Below are positions 16,031-25,596 of a DNA stretch of 64,000 bases, one piece after another. The notes under the pieces were generated by a model. That model was not told where the DNA came from, did not search any database, and was given only the letters and a program-made list of their open reading frames with translations. The translations under genes and the position numbers were made by a program. Every line of letters begins with the position of its first letter. Within the stretch, counting starts at the first letter, position 1. Where the stretch lies: contig CAWJNK010000013.1 of the NCBI GenBank assembly GCA_963844205.1, positions 248,001 through 312,000 of the forward strand, given 5' to 3'. This DNA comes from DASSUW01 sp963844205 (lineage in GTDB: Bacteria; Actinomycetota; Thermoleophilia; Solirubrobacterales; Solirubrobacteraceae).

Positions 16031-17053
16031 TCACACCCCCCAGCGGAGCGCGGCGGTGTGGACGGGAGCATCCCACAAGGCGGTGAGCTCCTCGTCGAGC
16101 TGGAGCAGCGTCAGCGATGCCCCGGCCATCTCCAGCGACGTGATGTACGGGCCCACGAGCCGCCGGGCCGGGACCAAGCCGCGCTCGCGCAGCGCCCGCT
16201 CGACCTCGCCGTAGAGCAGGTACAGCTCGATCTGCGGCGTGCCGCCCATCCCGTTGACGAACGGGAGCACCTCGGCGCCTGCGGGCGGGTCGAGGTCGCT
16301 CACCACCGCCTCGACGATGAGGTCGGCGATGTGCCGCGCGGTGCCGAGCGCCTCGCGGCGCCGGCCGGGCTCGCCGTGGATCCCGATCCCGACCTCCATC
16401 TCCCCCGGCGGCAGGTCGAAGATCGGCTGGCCGGCCGCGGGCGGGATGCACGACGAGAGCGCGACGCCGAACGAGCGCGACCGCTCGTTCACGCGCCGGG
16501 CGACGCCCGCGACGGTCGCGACGTCGTCGCCGCGCTCGGCCGACGCGCCCGCGAGCTTCTCCGCCAGAACGGTGGCGCCCACGCCGCGGCGCCCGGCCGT
16601 GTAGAGCGAGTCCTGAACGGCGACGTCGTCGTCGATCAGCACCGACTCGACGGTGATGCCCTCGTCCGCCGCGTCCTCGGCGGCGAGCTTGAAGTTCATC
16701 ACGTCGCCGGTGTAGTTCTTGACGATATGGACGACGCCGGCGCCGCCGTCCACCGCCTTGGTGGCCGCCAGCATCTGGTCCGGCACCGGCGACGTGAAGA
16801 CCTCGCCGGGGCACGCGGCGTCGAGCATCCCGAGCCCGACGAAGCCGCCGTGAAGCGGCTCGTGACCGGAGCCGCCGCCCGAGATCAGCGCGACCTTGCC
16901 CGCCCGCGGCGCGTCGGCGCGCACCACGATCTGCGCGTCGGCGTCGACGCGCAGGATGTCGCCGTGCGCCGCCGCCAGGCCGGCGAGCGACTCCCGGACC
17001 ACCGCGTCCGGATCGTTGAGCAACTTGCGCTGCGTCGGGGTGACCGTGGCCAT
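16031..17053 (-). CDS. dhaK: Dihydroxyacetone kinase DHA-binding subunit DhaK
   Basis: This 340-residue subunit binds dihydroxyacetone covalently through a histidine, here in EVGIGIHGEPG near residue 213. Other family motifs are LISGGGSGHEPLHGGFVG and VKNYTGDVMNF. It phosphorylates DHA from DhaL-ATP, giving DHAP for glycolysis. The ATG at 17053 is chosen because AGGAGA stands at a proper distance upstream; the ORF could extend nine codons further but without a site. It lies 13 bases after glpF in one operon. Confidence 0.93.
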   Translation of the reverse strand: MATVTPTQRKLLNDPDAVVRESLAGLAAAHGDILRVDADAQIVVRADAPRAGKVALISGGGSGHEPLHGGFVGLGMLDAACPGEVFTSPVPDQMLAATKAVDGGAGVVHIVKNYTGDVMNFKLAAEDAADEGITVESVLIDDDVAVQDSLYTAGRRGVGATVLAEKLAGASAERGDDVATVAGVARRVNERSRSFGVALSSCIPPAAGQPIFDLPPGEMEVGIGIHGEPGRRREALGTARHIADLIVEAVVSDLDPPAGAEVLPFVNGMGGTPQIELYLLYGEVERALRERGLVPARRLVGPYITSLEMAGASLTLLQLDEELTALWDAPVHTAALRWGV

Positions 17054-17066
17054 GAAGCGTCTCCTC

Positions 17067-17846
17067 TCACTTGGCGGCAAGCACGTCGTCGGGCGTGGTG
17101 ACGGCGGACTTGATCGGGCGCGCGATGCGCCGCGGGGTTGCGAGCGCGTCGTAGACGAAGGCGGCCAGCGCGGAGCCGACCAGGCCGGGAAGGACGTAGA
17201 CCGGGATCAGCTGGCCCCAGTGCGTCACGCCGCCGCCGATCGCCGACACCAGCTCAGGCCCGAACGCGCGAGCGGGGTTCAGCGACGCGCCCGTGATCGG
17301 CCCGATGACCATGATGATCGCGACGACGGCGCCGCCGATCACGATGCCGGCGTGCTCGTTCGGCGACCGGCTGTCGACGATCCCAAGGATCGCCAGCATG
17401 AGCATGAACGTGCCGATCCCCTCGGCGAAGATCGCGGACGCCCACGTCGTGCTGTCCTCGTTGAACGAGGTCTGGCCCATGCCGAGGTCGATGCCCGACT
17501 GAGCGAAGACGGCCCAGATCGCGAGCGCGCCGATCACGGCGCCGACGACCTGCGCGCCCCAGTAGGTCGGGACCTCGCGCCACGGGAACCGCTTGGTGAC
17601 GGCGAGCGCGAAGGTGACGGCCGGGTTGATGTGGCAGCCGGAGACCTTCCCGAGCGCGTAGACCAGCGCCGTGATGATCAGGCCGAAGGCGAACGAGATG
17701 CCGAGCAGGTCGGCCCCCGTGACGGCGGGCGTGCTGTCACCGGCCAGGACGAGCGTGGCCACCACCGAGCCGGGGCCGACGAGCACGAGCAGAGCAGTAC
17801 CGAGCGTCTCGGCAAGCGCACGCTGACCGAGCGTGAACGACTCCAT
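17067..17846 (-). CDS. glpF: Glycerol uptake facilitator / aquaporin family channel
   Basis: This 259-residue MIP-family protein has six predicted membrane helices and the two half-helix NPA motifs, GCHINPAVTFAL near residue 72 and GASLNPARAFGPE near 194. It would let glycerol or dihydroxyacetone diffuse in. It is the first gene of glpF-dhaK-dhaL-EI on the minus strand. A strong AGGAGGAGAG site precedes the ATG. Upstream are a promoter (17902-17930) and a perfect 19-bp palindrome. No glycerol kinase is nearby, so the cassette seems built for DHA, or for glycerol after oxidation. Confidence 0.92.
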   Translation of the reverse strand: MESFTLGQRALAETLGTALLVLVGPGSVVATLVLAGDSTPAVTGADLLGISFAFGLIITALVYALGKVSGCHINPAVTFALAVTKRFPWREVPTYWGAQVVGAVIGALAIWAVFAQSGIDLGMGQTSFNEDSTTWASAIFAEGIGTFMLMLAILGIVDSRSPNEHAGIVIGGAVVAIIMVIGPITGASLNPARAFGPELVSAIGGGVTHWGQLIPVYVLPGLVGSALAAFVYDALATPRRIARPIKSAVTTPDDVLAAK

Positions 17847-17870
17847 TCTCTCCTCCTCTTAGGAGAAAGG

Positions 17871-17889
17871 GATTCGACAATGTCGAATC
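17871..17889. promoter_or_regulatory. Perfect 19-bp palindrome, IclR operator of glpF
   Basis: GATTCGACAATGTCGAATC is perfectly symmetric around 17880. It begins about 13 bases downstream of the glpF -10 hexamer, a repressor position. It shares GATTCG-N7-CGAATC with the site at the iclR start. Confidence 0.75.
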
Positions 17890-17901
17890 GGGTTCTGCAG
17901 G

Positions 17902-17930
17902 AACGTACTCCGCCGCGCGGGCGAAGTCAA
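17902..17930 (-). promoter_or_regulatory. glpF operon promoter
   Basis: On the minus strand TTGACT (17925-17930) and TACGTT (17902-17907) are exactly 17 bases apart. The -35 overlaps the murG stop codon. The same -10 hexamer TACGTT occurs in the mraZ promoter. Confidence 0.6.
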
Positions 17931-18976
17931 GCCTTTTCGGCCGCCGCGAGCACCTCGCGGGCGATGGTCTGGGCGGCGTCCGGGCGGGCGAGCCGCCGCG
18001 AGGCGCCGGCCATCCGGGCGCGGCGCGGCTCGTCCTCGACCAGCGCGTCGACCTCCGCGCGCAGCCGGGCGGGGGTCAGCTCGGCGTCGGGCACCACGGT
18101 GGCCGCGCCCGCCTGCTCCATCCAGCGCGCGTTCGCCGCCTGGTGGTTGCCGGACGCGTAGGGATAGGGGACCAGGAGCGCCGGCAGGCCGTACTGGGCG
18201 AGCTCGAACACCGAGCCGCCGGCGCGGGCGACCGCCAGGTCGGACGCCGCGAGCGCCACGCCGAACGGCACCACGTAGTCGCGCAGCACGTAGTGGGGGC
18301 CGGGCGCTTGGAGCGCTGCGAAGTCGCGCCGTCCGGCGACGTGGAGGATGCGGTAGGGCGTGTCGGCAAACGCCTGCACGGCGGCCTCGTTGATCGAGCG
18401 CGCGCCGAGCGAGCCGCCGAACACGAGCGCAACGGTCTCCCCGGGCTCGATGCCGAACCGCTCGCGCGCATCGTCGCGGTCGGTGATCGTCTCGGGCACC
18501 GGACGTCCGGTGATCAGGTAGCGGTCGCCGTCGCGGCCCTCGATCGGGAACGCCAGGCAGACCCGGCGGGCCCGACCGGCGAGCAGGCGGTTCGTGAGGC
18601 CGAGGTGCGAGTCGGCCTCGGTGAGCACGAGCGGCGTGCCGCGCAGGACCGCGGCCAGACCGACGGGACCGGCGACGTAGCCACCGCCGCCGAGGACGAC
18701 GTCGGCGCGATGGCGGCGCAGCAGCCGTCCAGCCGCGCCGAGCGCCCCGACGGCCTTCGCCGCCGCCCGGGCGGCCTTGAGCGGGTTGCTCCGCGAGATC
18801 CCCTCGACGTTCAGCGCGTCGAGCTCGTAGCCGGCGGCCGGCACCAGCTCCTGCTCGGCGCGCTCGCCGCCGGCGAAGCGAACGTCCGCGCCCTCAGCCC
18901 GCAGCGCGTCGGCGACCGCGATCGCCGGTACGACGTGGCCCGCCGTCCCGCCCGCCGCGATCACGACGCGCGGCAT
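17927..18976 (-). CDS. murG: UDP-N-acetylglucosamine--lipid I transferase
   Basis: This 349-residue membrane-associated glycosyltransferase makes lipid II from lipid I. AAGGTAGHVVPAIAVA (residues 7-22) is the first glycine-rich loop, VLGGGGYVAGPVG and FGGSLGARSIN are further family loops, and the acceptor and donor site includes RAGGSVFELAQYGLPALLVPYP. The ATG at 18976 lies inside the ftsW 3' end (83-base overlap), an unusually long overlap for dcw genes. Confidence 0.95.
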   Translation of the reverse strand: MPRVVIAAGGTAGHVVPAIAVADALRAEGADVRFAGGERAEQELVPAAGYELDALNVEGISRSNPLKAARAAAKAVGALGAAGRLLRRHRADVVLGGGGYVAGPVGLAAVLRGTPLVLTEADSHLGLTNRLLAGRARRVCLAFPIEGRDGDRYLITGRPVPETITDRDDARERFGIEPGETVALVFGGSLGARSINEAAVQAFADTPYRILHVAGRRDFAALQAPGPHYVLRDYVVPFGVALAASDLAVARAGGSVFELAQYGLPALLVPYPYASGNHQAANARWMEQAGAATVVPDAELTPARLRAEVDALVEDEPRRARMAGASRRLARPDAAQTIAREVLAAAEKA

Positions 18977-20174
18977 GCCCGCCCTTCACGGCGCGCAGGT
19001 GCGCCGATCCGCCCGCGGCCACGTTGAGCAGCAGCCCCATCGCGCACAGCAGCACGATCAGCGACGTCGATCCCGACGAGATGAACGGGAGCGGGACGCC
19101 GGTGAGCGGCGCGAGGCCGAGGACGGCGTAGACGTTGAGCAGCGCTTGGCACAGGATGAGGCTGGTGAGTCCGCCCGCGAGCAGCTTCGCGTAGGCGCCC
19201 TTGGCCTTGCGGGCGGTTTGCAGCCCGGCGTACCCGATCATGCCGTACAGGCACAGGAGGACGCTGATCCCCGCCACCCCGAGCTCCTCCCCGATGACGG
19301 CGAGGATGAAGTCCGTGTGCGCCTCGGGCAGGTAGAAGATCTTCTGGACCGATTGGCCGGGGCCGAGCCCGAACAGGCCTCCGGAGCCGATCGCGATCTG
19401 CCCCTGGACCGACTGGAAGCCCGCGCCCGCGGCGTCGGCCCAGGGGTTGGCGAAGGTGGTCAGCCGCTCGGTCCGCTCGGGGTCCATCAGCGCGTACATG
19501 AGGACGAGGACCGCTCCGGCGCCGGCCACGAGGCCGAGCTGGCGCAGCGGGATGCCGGCGGCGACCAGCATCGCCGCGAGGGTGAAGCTGATCACGAGCG
19601 CGGTGCCGAGGTCGGGCTGGGCGAGGATGAGCAGGACCGCGGCGCCGCCGACGCCGAGGATCGGGCCGGCCACGCCACGCAAGCTGCGGGCGAGCTTCGG
19701 GCGGGTGCCGAGGACCGCAGCGGCGTGCAGGACGAGCGCGAGCTTCATGACCTCCGACGGCTGGAACGTCAGCGGCCCGGCGCCGAGCCAGCGTCGCGCG
19801 CCGTTGGCCTCAACGCCGACGCCGGGGATCAGGACCGCCACCAGCATGGCCGCCGCGGCGAGGATGATCAGCGGCGTGTAGCGGCGGGCGACGACGAGGC
19901 CGTGGCGCGAGATCACGTGCATCACGACGAGCCCGACCGCGCCGTAGGCGACGTACTTGACGAGGTACGCGGTCCCGTCGCCCTGGCCTTCGAGCAGCGT
20001 CCGTGCCGACGAGGCCGAGTACACCATCACCGCCCCGCCCGCGAGCAGGCAGAAGGTGGCCGTCAGCAGGAGCCGGTGCTCGAGCGGCTGCGACTTCTTC
20101 GCGCGCGCCGGCCGCGCCGTGGGCGACGGGTTCTTCGCGCGCGGAGACCTGGCCATCAGGCCTGGCTTCGACAC
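18894..20174 (-). CDS. ftsW: SEDS-family septal peptidoglycan polymerase FtsW
   Basis: This 426-residue polytopic protein has about ten helices. SEDS motifs are ARRWLGAGPLTFQPSEVMKL, PDLGTA, YLPEAHTDFILAVIGEE and PFISSGSTSLI. It polymerises glycan strands with FtsI. The basic N-terminal tail of about 30 residues is cytoplasmic. The GTG start at 20174 is assumed; an internal ATG six codons later is an alternative. The basic C-terminal tail overlaps murG by 83 bases and may not be conserved. A 40-bp tandem repeat separates it from murD. Confidence 0.93.
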   Translation of the reverse strand: MSKPGLMARSPRAKNPSPTARPARAKKSQPLEHRLLLTATFCLLAGGAVMVYSASSARTLLEGQGDGTAYLVKYVAYGAVGLVVMHVISRHGLVVARRYTPLIILAAAAMLVAVLIPGVGVEANGARRWLGAGPLTFQPSEVMKLALVLHAAAVLGTRPKLARSLRGVAGPILGVGGAAVLLILAQPDLGTALVISFTLAAMLVAAGIPLRQLGLVAGAGAVLVLMYALMDPERTERLTTFANPWADAAGAGFQSVQGQIAIGSGGLFGLGPGQSVQKIFYLPEAHTDFILAVIGEELGVAGISVLLCLYGMIGYAGLQTARKAKGAYAKLLAGGLTSLILCQALLNVYAVLGLAPLTGVPLPFISSGSTSLIVLLCAMGLLLNVAAGGSAHLRAVKGGHAARRDRGGRDGGPRRTGDRGRRRAAG

Positions 20175-20180
20175 GGGCGC

Positions 20181-20274
20181 CTATCTCCCTGCGACCACCG
20201 CCCGTTTCGGCCCCGGGGCGCTATCCCCCTGCGACCACCGCCCGTTTCGGCCCCGGGGCGCTATCCCCTGCGAC
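20181..20274. repeat. 40-bp tandem repeat at the murD/ftsW junction
   Basis: Two nearly identical 40-bp units (20181-20220 and 20221-20260), each ending GTTTCGGCCCCGGGGCG, are followed by a partial third unit. The copies differ in a run of C (G on the minus strand). That run decides whether the TAG in the unit is in the murD frame. The repeat extends MurD by about 14 residues (DSAPGPKRAVVAG) beyond the likely ancestral end. Confidence 0.8.
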
Positions 20275-21579
20275 GAGCTCCCGGAAGTGGTCGCCGCGCT
20301 CCTCGAACGAGTGGTACTGGTCGTAGGAGGCGCACGCGGGCGAGAGGAGGACGACCTCACCCGGGCCGGCGGCGGCTCGGGCGGCCGCGACCGCGGTCGC
20401 GAGGTCGCCGCAGTCGCGCAGCGGGACGCCGGTGCCGGCCAGCGCGTCGCCGATCTCCCGTGCGGCCTCGCCGATCAGGTACGCCGCGCGGGCGCGGGCC
20501 GTGACGGCCTGTGCGAGCGGCCTGTAGTCGCCGTGTTTGCCGCGGCCGCCGAGGATGACGTGGACGCCGCCGGCGAACGACTCGATCCCGACGACCGCCG
20601 ACGCGACGTTGGTGGCCTTCGAGTCGTTCACGTAGAGGACGCCGTCGATCTCGGCGATCTCCTCCAGGCGGTGCGGGACGCCGCGGAACGTGTTCAGCGC
20701 CGCGCGCACGGCATCCGCGGGCAGGCCGCGCGCGAGGCAGACGGCCGCGGCGGCCATCGCGTTCTCGCGGTTGTGTTCGCCGCGGAGCCGGATCTCCGAC
20801 GCGTCCATCAGCGGCTCGCCTCGCCACCAGAGACGACCGTCGCGGTGCTCGACGTCGCCGCCGGGGCCGAACGTGACGCGCTCGGCGGCACCGCCGAGGG
20901 ATTGCACGAGGTGCGGCGGGGCGATGGCGAGGGCGTCCGCGGGCTGGCGGGCGAACGCCTCGAGCTTGGCCGTGCGGTAGGCGTCGAAGCTGCCGTGCCG
21001 GTCGAGGTGGTCCTCGGCGAGGTTGAGCAGGACCGCGGCCTCGGGCGCGAACGCCTCGGTGTCCTCGAGCTGGAACGAGGACGCCTCGGCGACGACGACG
21101 GCCTCGCGCTCGATGGTGCCTGGCAGCGCGGTCAGCGCGGTGCCGACGTTCCCCGCCACGACCACGGATCGCCCGGCCTCGCGGTGGATGTGCCCGATCA
21201 GCTCCGCGGTCGTCGTCTTGCCGTTCGAGCCTGTGACCGCGACGAGCTCGTTGGGCAACAGCCGCCAGCCGATCTCCAGCTCGCCGACGACGCGCGCGCC
21301 GAGCCTGAGAGCCGTCGAGATCACGGGTGCGTCCTGCGGCACGCCGGGGCTCTTGACCACGGTCGCGGCGGGGGCGAGCAGCGCGACGCCCTCGGACGGC
21401 GCGTGCACCGCGACCCCGGCGGCCTCCAGGCGCGCCCGCACGGCATCGTCGACCGCGCCTGCGTCGCAGCCGACCACCTGCGCGCCGCGAGCCCGCAGCG
21501 CCAGCGCCGCCGCGACGCCCGATCGGGCGAGCCCGACCACGACGAACGGGCCGGCGGGCAGCGGAGGGCGCTCGATCAC
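20221..21579 (-). CDS. murD: UDP-N-acetylmuramoylalanine--D-glutamate ligase
   Basis: This 452-residue enzyme adds D-glutamate to UDP-MurNAc-L-Ala. It has the N-terminal nucleotide fold FVVVGLARSGVAAALAL, the P-loop AVTGSNGKTTTAEL near residue 115, LNLAEDHLDRHG, and the C-terminal NDSKATNVASAV and LLSPACASYDQYHSFEERGDHF (quoted in two blocks: LLSPACASYDQ, then FEERGDHF). The final residues after ELVAG come from a tandem duplication and are probably dispensable. It is followed by ftsW and preceded by a small alkyltransferase-like gene. Confidence 0.95.
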   Translation of the reverse strand: MIERPPLPAGPFVVVGLARSGVAAALALRARGAQVVGCDAGAVDDAVRARLEAAGVAVHAPSEGVALLAPAATVVKSPGVPQDAPVISTALRLGARVVGELEIGWRLLPNELVAVTGSNGKTTTAELIGHIHREAGRSVVVAGNVGTALTALPGTIEREAVVVAEASSFQLEDTEAFAPEAAVLLNLAEDHLDRHGSFDAYRTAKLEAFARQPADALAIAPPHLVQSLGGAAERVTFGPGGDVEHRDGRLWWRGEPLMDASEIRLRGEHNRENAMAAAAVCLARGLPADAVRAALNTFRGVPHRLEEIAEIDGVLYVNDSKATNVASAVVGIESFAGGVHVILGGRGKHGDYRPLAQAVTARARAAYLIGEAAREIGDALAGTGVPLRDCGDLATAVAAARAAAGPGEVVLLSPACASYDQYHSFEERGDHFRELVAGDSAPGPKRAVVAGG

Positions 21580-21613
21580 GCCGGGAATTCAAGCGAACCG
21601 CCCCGCTGTCGTA

Positions 21614-21919
21614 TCACGCGGCGGTCGTGACCTCGGGTCTGACGCGTGCGGCGGGGTTCGCGCGGCCGCCCTCGAACTCGAGGCCCTCGGCCTCGAGCTT
21701 GCGGCGGACCGCCGCGGGGTCGCCCAGCGCGGTCCCGCCGACCTTCCCGTCGGACTTCAGCACCCGGTGCGAGCCGGGGGTCTGCTCGCGGATGAACCGC
21801 TGGTTGAGCGCACGCGCGTGCACGTCCGTGCCGCCGGCGGCGCGCGCGACGTCGCCGTAGCTCATCCAGCCGCCGGCCGGGATCGAGGCGACGATCTCGC
21901 GGACGCGTTCGGGGTCCAT
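21614..21919 (-). CDS. MGMT-like DNA-binding domain protein (alkyltransferase-like, no active cysteine)
   Basis: This 101-residue protein matches the DNA-binding domain of O6-alkylguanine transferases: ERVREIVASIPAGGWMSYGDVARAAGG, with arginine-finger and wing features in RALNQRF. The PCHR active site is replaced by PGSHRVLKSDGKVGG, so no alkyl-accepting cysteine is present. Alkyltransferase-like proteins of this kind bind O6-alkylguanine and recruit nucleotide excision repair; that role is inferred from the family. It lies 35 bases upstream of murD on the same strand and may be read as the first gene of that block. Confidence 0.8.
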   Translation of the reverse strand: MDPERVREIVASIPAGGWMSYGDVARAAGGTDVHARALNQRFIREQTPGSHRVLKSDGKVGGTALGDPAAVRRKLEAEGLEFEGGRANPAARVRPEVTTAA

Positions 21920-22032
21920 GTGCTCCTCCTCTGGTGGGCATGTCGGCGGCCGACGCTACGGCCTCGCGCGCCGAACTCGTCCGGGTGCGCGTGGATTGGC
22001 ACAGAATCGGCACGAACTTGTGACAAAGCGCG

Positions 22033-22242
22033 CTGATTCGTTACCGGTCGGACGGGCTCGCGGCTGTCGTCGCCCTGCGGCGCCTCGCCGACCAGGTCGA
22101 GGACTCGGAAGTCGAACGTGCCGTCCGGGACGGATGGACGTGGTCGCTGATCGCCGAGGCGCTCGGCGTCACGCGGCAAGCCGTCCACAAGAAGCACGCA
22201 CGCCGGCTGAAAGCCGTTGGGGTGGAAGCGAGGAAGCGCTGA
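22033..22242 (+). CDS. Small helix-turn-helix protein coupled to a Clp N-domain protein
   Basis: The frame from the TGA at 22021 to the TGA at 22240-22242 encodes up to 72 residues with a clear helix-turn-helix, WTWSLIAEALGVTRQAVHKK, and an acidic helix LRRLADQVEDSEVERAV before it. No ATG, GTG or TTG lies in frame, so the start must be non-canonical: CTG at 22033 or ATT at 22036. The stop overlaps the ATG of the next gene (TGATG), so the two are coupled. HTH/ClpN pairs occur in other actinobacteria. The coding pattern is convincing; the exact start is not. Confidence 0.65.
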   Translation: MIRYRSDGLAAVVALRRLADQVEDSEVERAVRDGWTWSLIAEALGVTRQAVHKKHARRLKAVGVEARKR

Positions 22243-22730
22243 TGTTCGAACGGTTCACCCGCGAGTCGAGGCTCGTAGTCTCGGCCGCCGAGGCCGAGGC
22301 GCGCGAGCTGGGCAGCCCGACGATCGACGCCGAGCACATCTTGCTGGCGCTCGCCGGCCTCGATCGCACGACGACGGTCGGCGGTGTCCTGGCCGAGGTC
22401 GGGCTGGGCCGCGATGACCTGGTCGCGGCCCTGGACGCCGAGCGGGAGCGGAGCCTGGCGGCGGTGGGGATCTCGATCGGCGACTTCGACGTCCCGCCCC
22501 CGCGGCCGACCACCAAGCCCCGCATGGCCGCCGGCGCCAAGAGCGCGCTCGAGCACGCGCTGCGCATCTCGCTGGTGCGCGCGGACAAGCGCATCGAGTC
22601 CGGCCACATCCTCCTCGCCCTCCTGAGGGCCGAAGCCGGCACGGTCCCGCGCGCGCTCAGAGAGGCCGGCATCGACCGCACGGAGCTCAACGACCGGACG
22701 GCCGCCGCCCTCGACGCCCGCCGCGCATAG
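22242..22730 (+). CDS. Clp N-terminal (Clp R) repeat domain protein
   Basis: This 162-residue protein carries two Clp N-type repeats: MFERFTRESRLVVSAAEAEARELG with IDAEHILLALAGLD, and ALEHALRISLVRADKRIESGHILLALL. In ClpC and ClpA these repeats bind substrates or adaptors. There is no ATPase module here, so it is a stand-alone adaptor-like protein. It starts inside the stop of the HTH gene. It may modulate Clp protease or act with the HTH protein; that is inference. Confidence 0.85.
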   Translation: MFERFTRESRLVVSAAEAEARELGSPTIDAEHILLALAGLDRTTTVGGVLAEVGLGRDDLVAALDAERERSLAAVGISIGDFDVPPPRPTTKPRMAAGAKSALEHALRISLVRADKRIESGHILLALLRAEAGTVPRALREAGIDRTELNDRTAAALDARRA

Positions 22731-22762
22731 GGGCGCCGCCGGGCCGGAGGCGCGCGGCGGCG

Positions 22763-23140
22763 CTACGCGACGACGGCTTCGGCCTCGATCTCCACCCGCC
22801 AGCGCGGGTCGAGGAACCCCGAGACGACGATGAACGCGCTCGCGGGCCGGACGTCTCCGAACGCCCGCCCGTGCACTTCCCCCACCGCCGGCCCGTCCGC
22901 GGCGTCGACGAGATACACGCGCGTGCGGACGACGTCGGCGAGCCCCGCGCCCGCCTCACCCAGCGCCGCCGAGATGATCTCCAGGCACCGCTCGGCCTGC
23001 CGCGCCGCAGACGGATCCACCGAGCCGTCAACCGAGATCGCCGCCGTCGCAGACACCCACACGTGGTCGCCGACCCGCACGGCTCGCGAGAACCCGATGT
23101 CCCGCTCGTACGTCGATCCCGAAGAAACGAGGCGCCTCAT
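22763..23140 (-). CDS. RidA family protein (reactive imine/enamine deaminase-like)
   Basis: This 125-residue YjgF/UK114-fold protein has TAAISVDGSVDPSAARQAERCLEIISAAL, DVVRTRVYLVDAAD and the C-terminal RWRVEIEAEAVVA containing the conserved E-A-E strand. The arginine in VVRTRVYL corresponds to the ligand-binding position of active RidA. It would hydrolyse 2-aminoacrylate-type intermediates. The ATG overlaps the mraY stop by ATGA, so it is the last gene of the murE-mraY transcript. Confidence 0.85.
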   Translation of the reverse strand: MRRLVSSGSTYERDIGFSRAVRVGDHVWVSATAAISVDGSVDPSAARQAERCLEIISAALGEAGAGLADVVRTRVYLVDAADGPAVGEVHGRAFGDVRPASAFIVVSGFLDPRWRVEIEAEAVVA

Positions 23141-24094
23141 CCCACCGACTGCTGGTAGAGCGTGAACCCGATCGCCGCACACACCGAGGCGACGATCCAG
23201 AACCGCAGGATGATCTTCGTCTCCGACCACGCCTGCAGCTCGAAGTGATGGTGGATCGGCGCCATCAGGAACACGCGCTTGCGGAACGTCTGGAAGGAGA
23301 ACACCTGGATCAGGACCGACAGCGCCTCGATCACGAAGATCCCGCCGAGGATGATCAGCAGCACCTCGGTCTTGGTCATCACCGCCATCGCCGCGATCGC
23401 GCCGCCCAGCCCCAGCGACCCCGTGTCGCCCATGAAGATCGACGCCGGGAACGAGTTGAACCACAGGAACCCGACGCACGCGCCCACGAGGCAGCCCGCC
23501 ACCAGTGCGAGGTCCGTGTCCCGCGTCGTGAACGTGATCGCGATGTACGCCAACAGCACGATCGCCGCGCACCCAGCCGCCAGCCCGTCGAGCCCGTCGG
23601 TCAGATTCACCGCCGAGGTCGTTCCCGCCACCACGAGGTAGATCAGAACGGGATAGAGGATCCCGAGGTCGATCTGGTAGTCGACGATCCGCAGGTTCAG
23701 CGTCGCGCCGAGGTCCGCGCTCTCCGTGGCCACGATCCACAGCGCCACCGCGATCAGCACGGTGACGATCAGCTTCGTCCGCCCCCGCAGCCCCAGCGAC
23801 CGCCGCTTGACGAGCTTCGTGTAGTCGTCGGCGAACCCGAGCACGGCGCACGCCACCGCCACGCCGAACACCGCCAGCGACCGCGGGTCGCGATCGGTCA
23901 GCAGCAGGAACGGGACCGCGATCGCGGTGAAGATGATGATCCCGCCCATCGTCGGCGTGCCCGCCTTCGCGTGGTGCTCCTGCGGCCCCTCCTCGCGGAT
24001 CTGCTGCCCGAACTCGCGCGCCCGCAGGAACTCGATGAACTTCGGGGAGAGGAACACGCAGATCAGCAGCGACGCCGTCCCCGCGATCAGCACC

Positions 24095-24102
<8 letters not shown>
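23137..24102 (-). CDS. mraY: Phospho-N-acetylmuramoyl-pentapeptide transferase
   Basis: This 321-residue integral membrane enzyme makes lipid I on undecaprenyl phosphate. Conserved segments are TPTMGGI, FADDYTKL, NLTDGLDGLA, FMGDTGSLGLGG and MAPIHHHFEL, which together form the Mg and UDP-MurNAc site. About ten helices are predicted. The ATG at 24102 is chosen because it begins the first helix and overlaps the murE stop by 8 bases. murF, which usually separates murE and mraY, is missing. Confidence 0.95.
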
Positions 24103-25513
<1,411 letters not shown>

Positions 25514-25596
25514 CCGCGGGCAGTCTACGAGTGGCCCTAGACGGTCAGCGGCGTCAGCGACCGGTGCGGCCTCGGTGAGCAGATAGGTTGCCGCCA

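Noticed and set aside
21997..22012. TGGCAC-N5-CGGCA resembling a sigma-54 promoter before the HTH/ClpN genes
   Set aside because: The -12 part matches poorly (TTGCA expected) and this lineage is not expected to use sigma-54.
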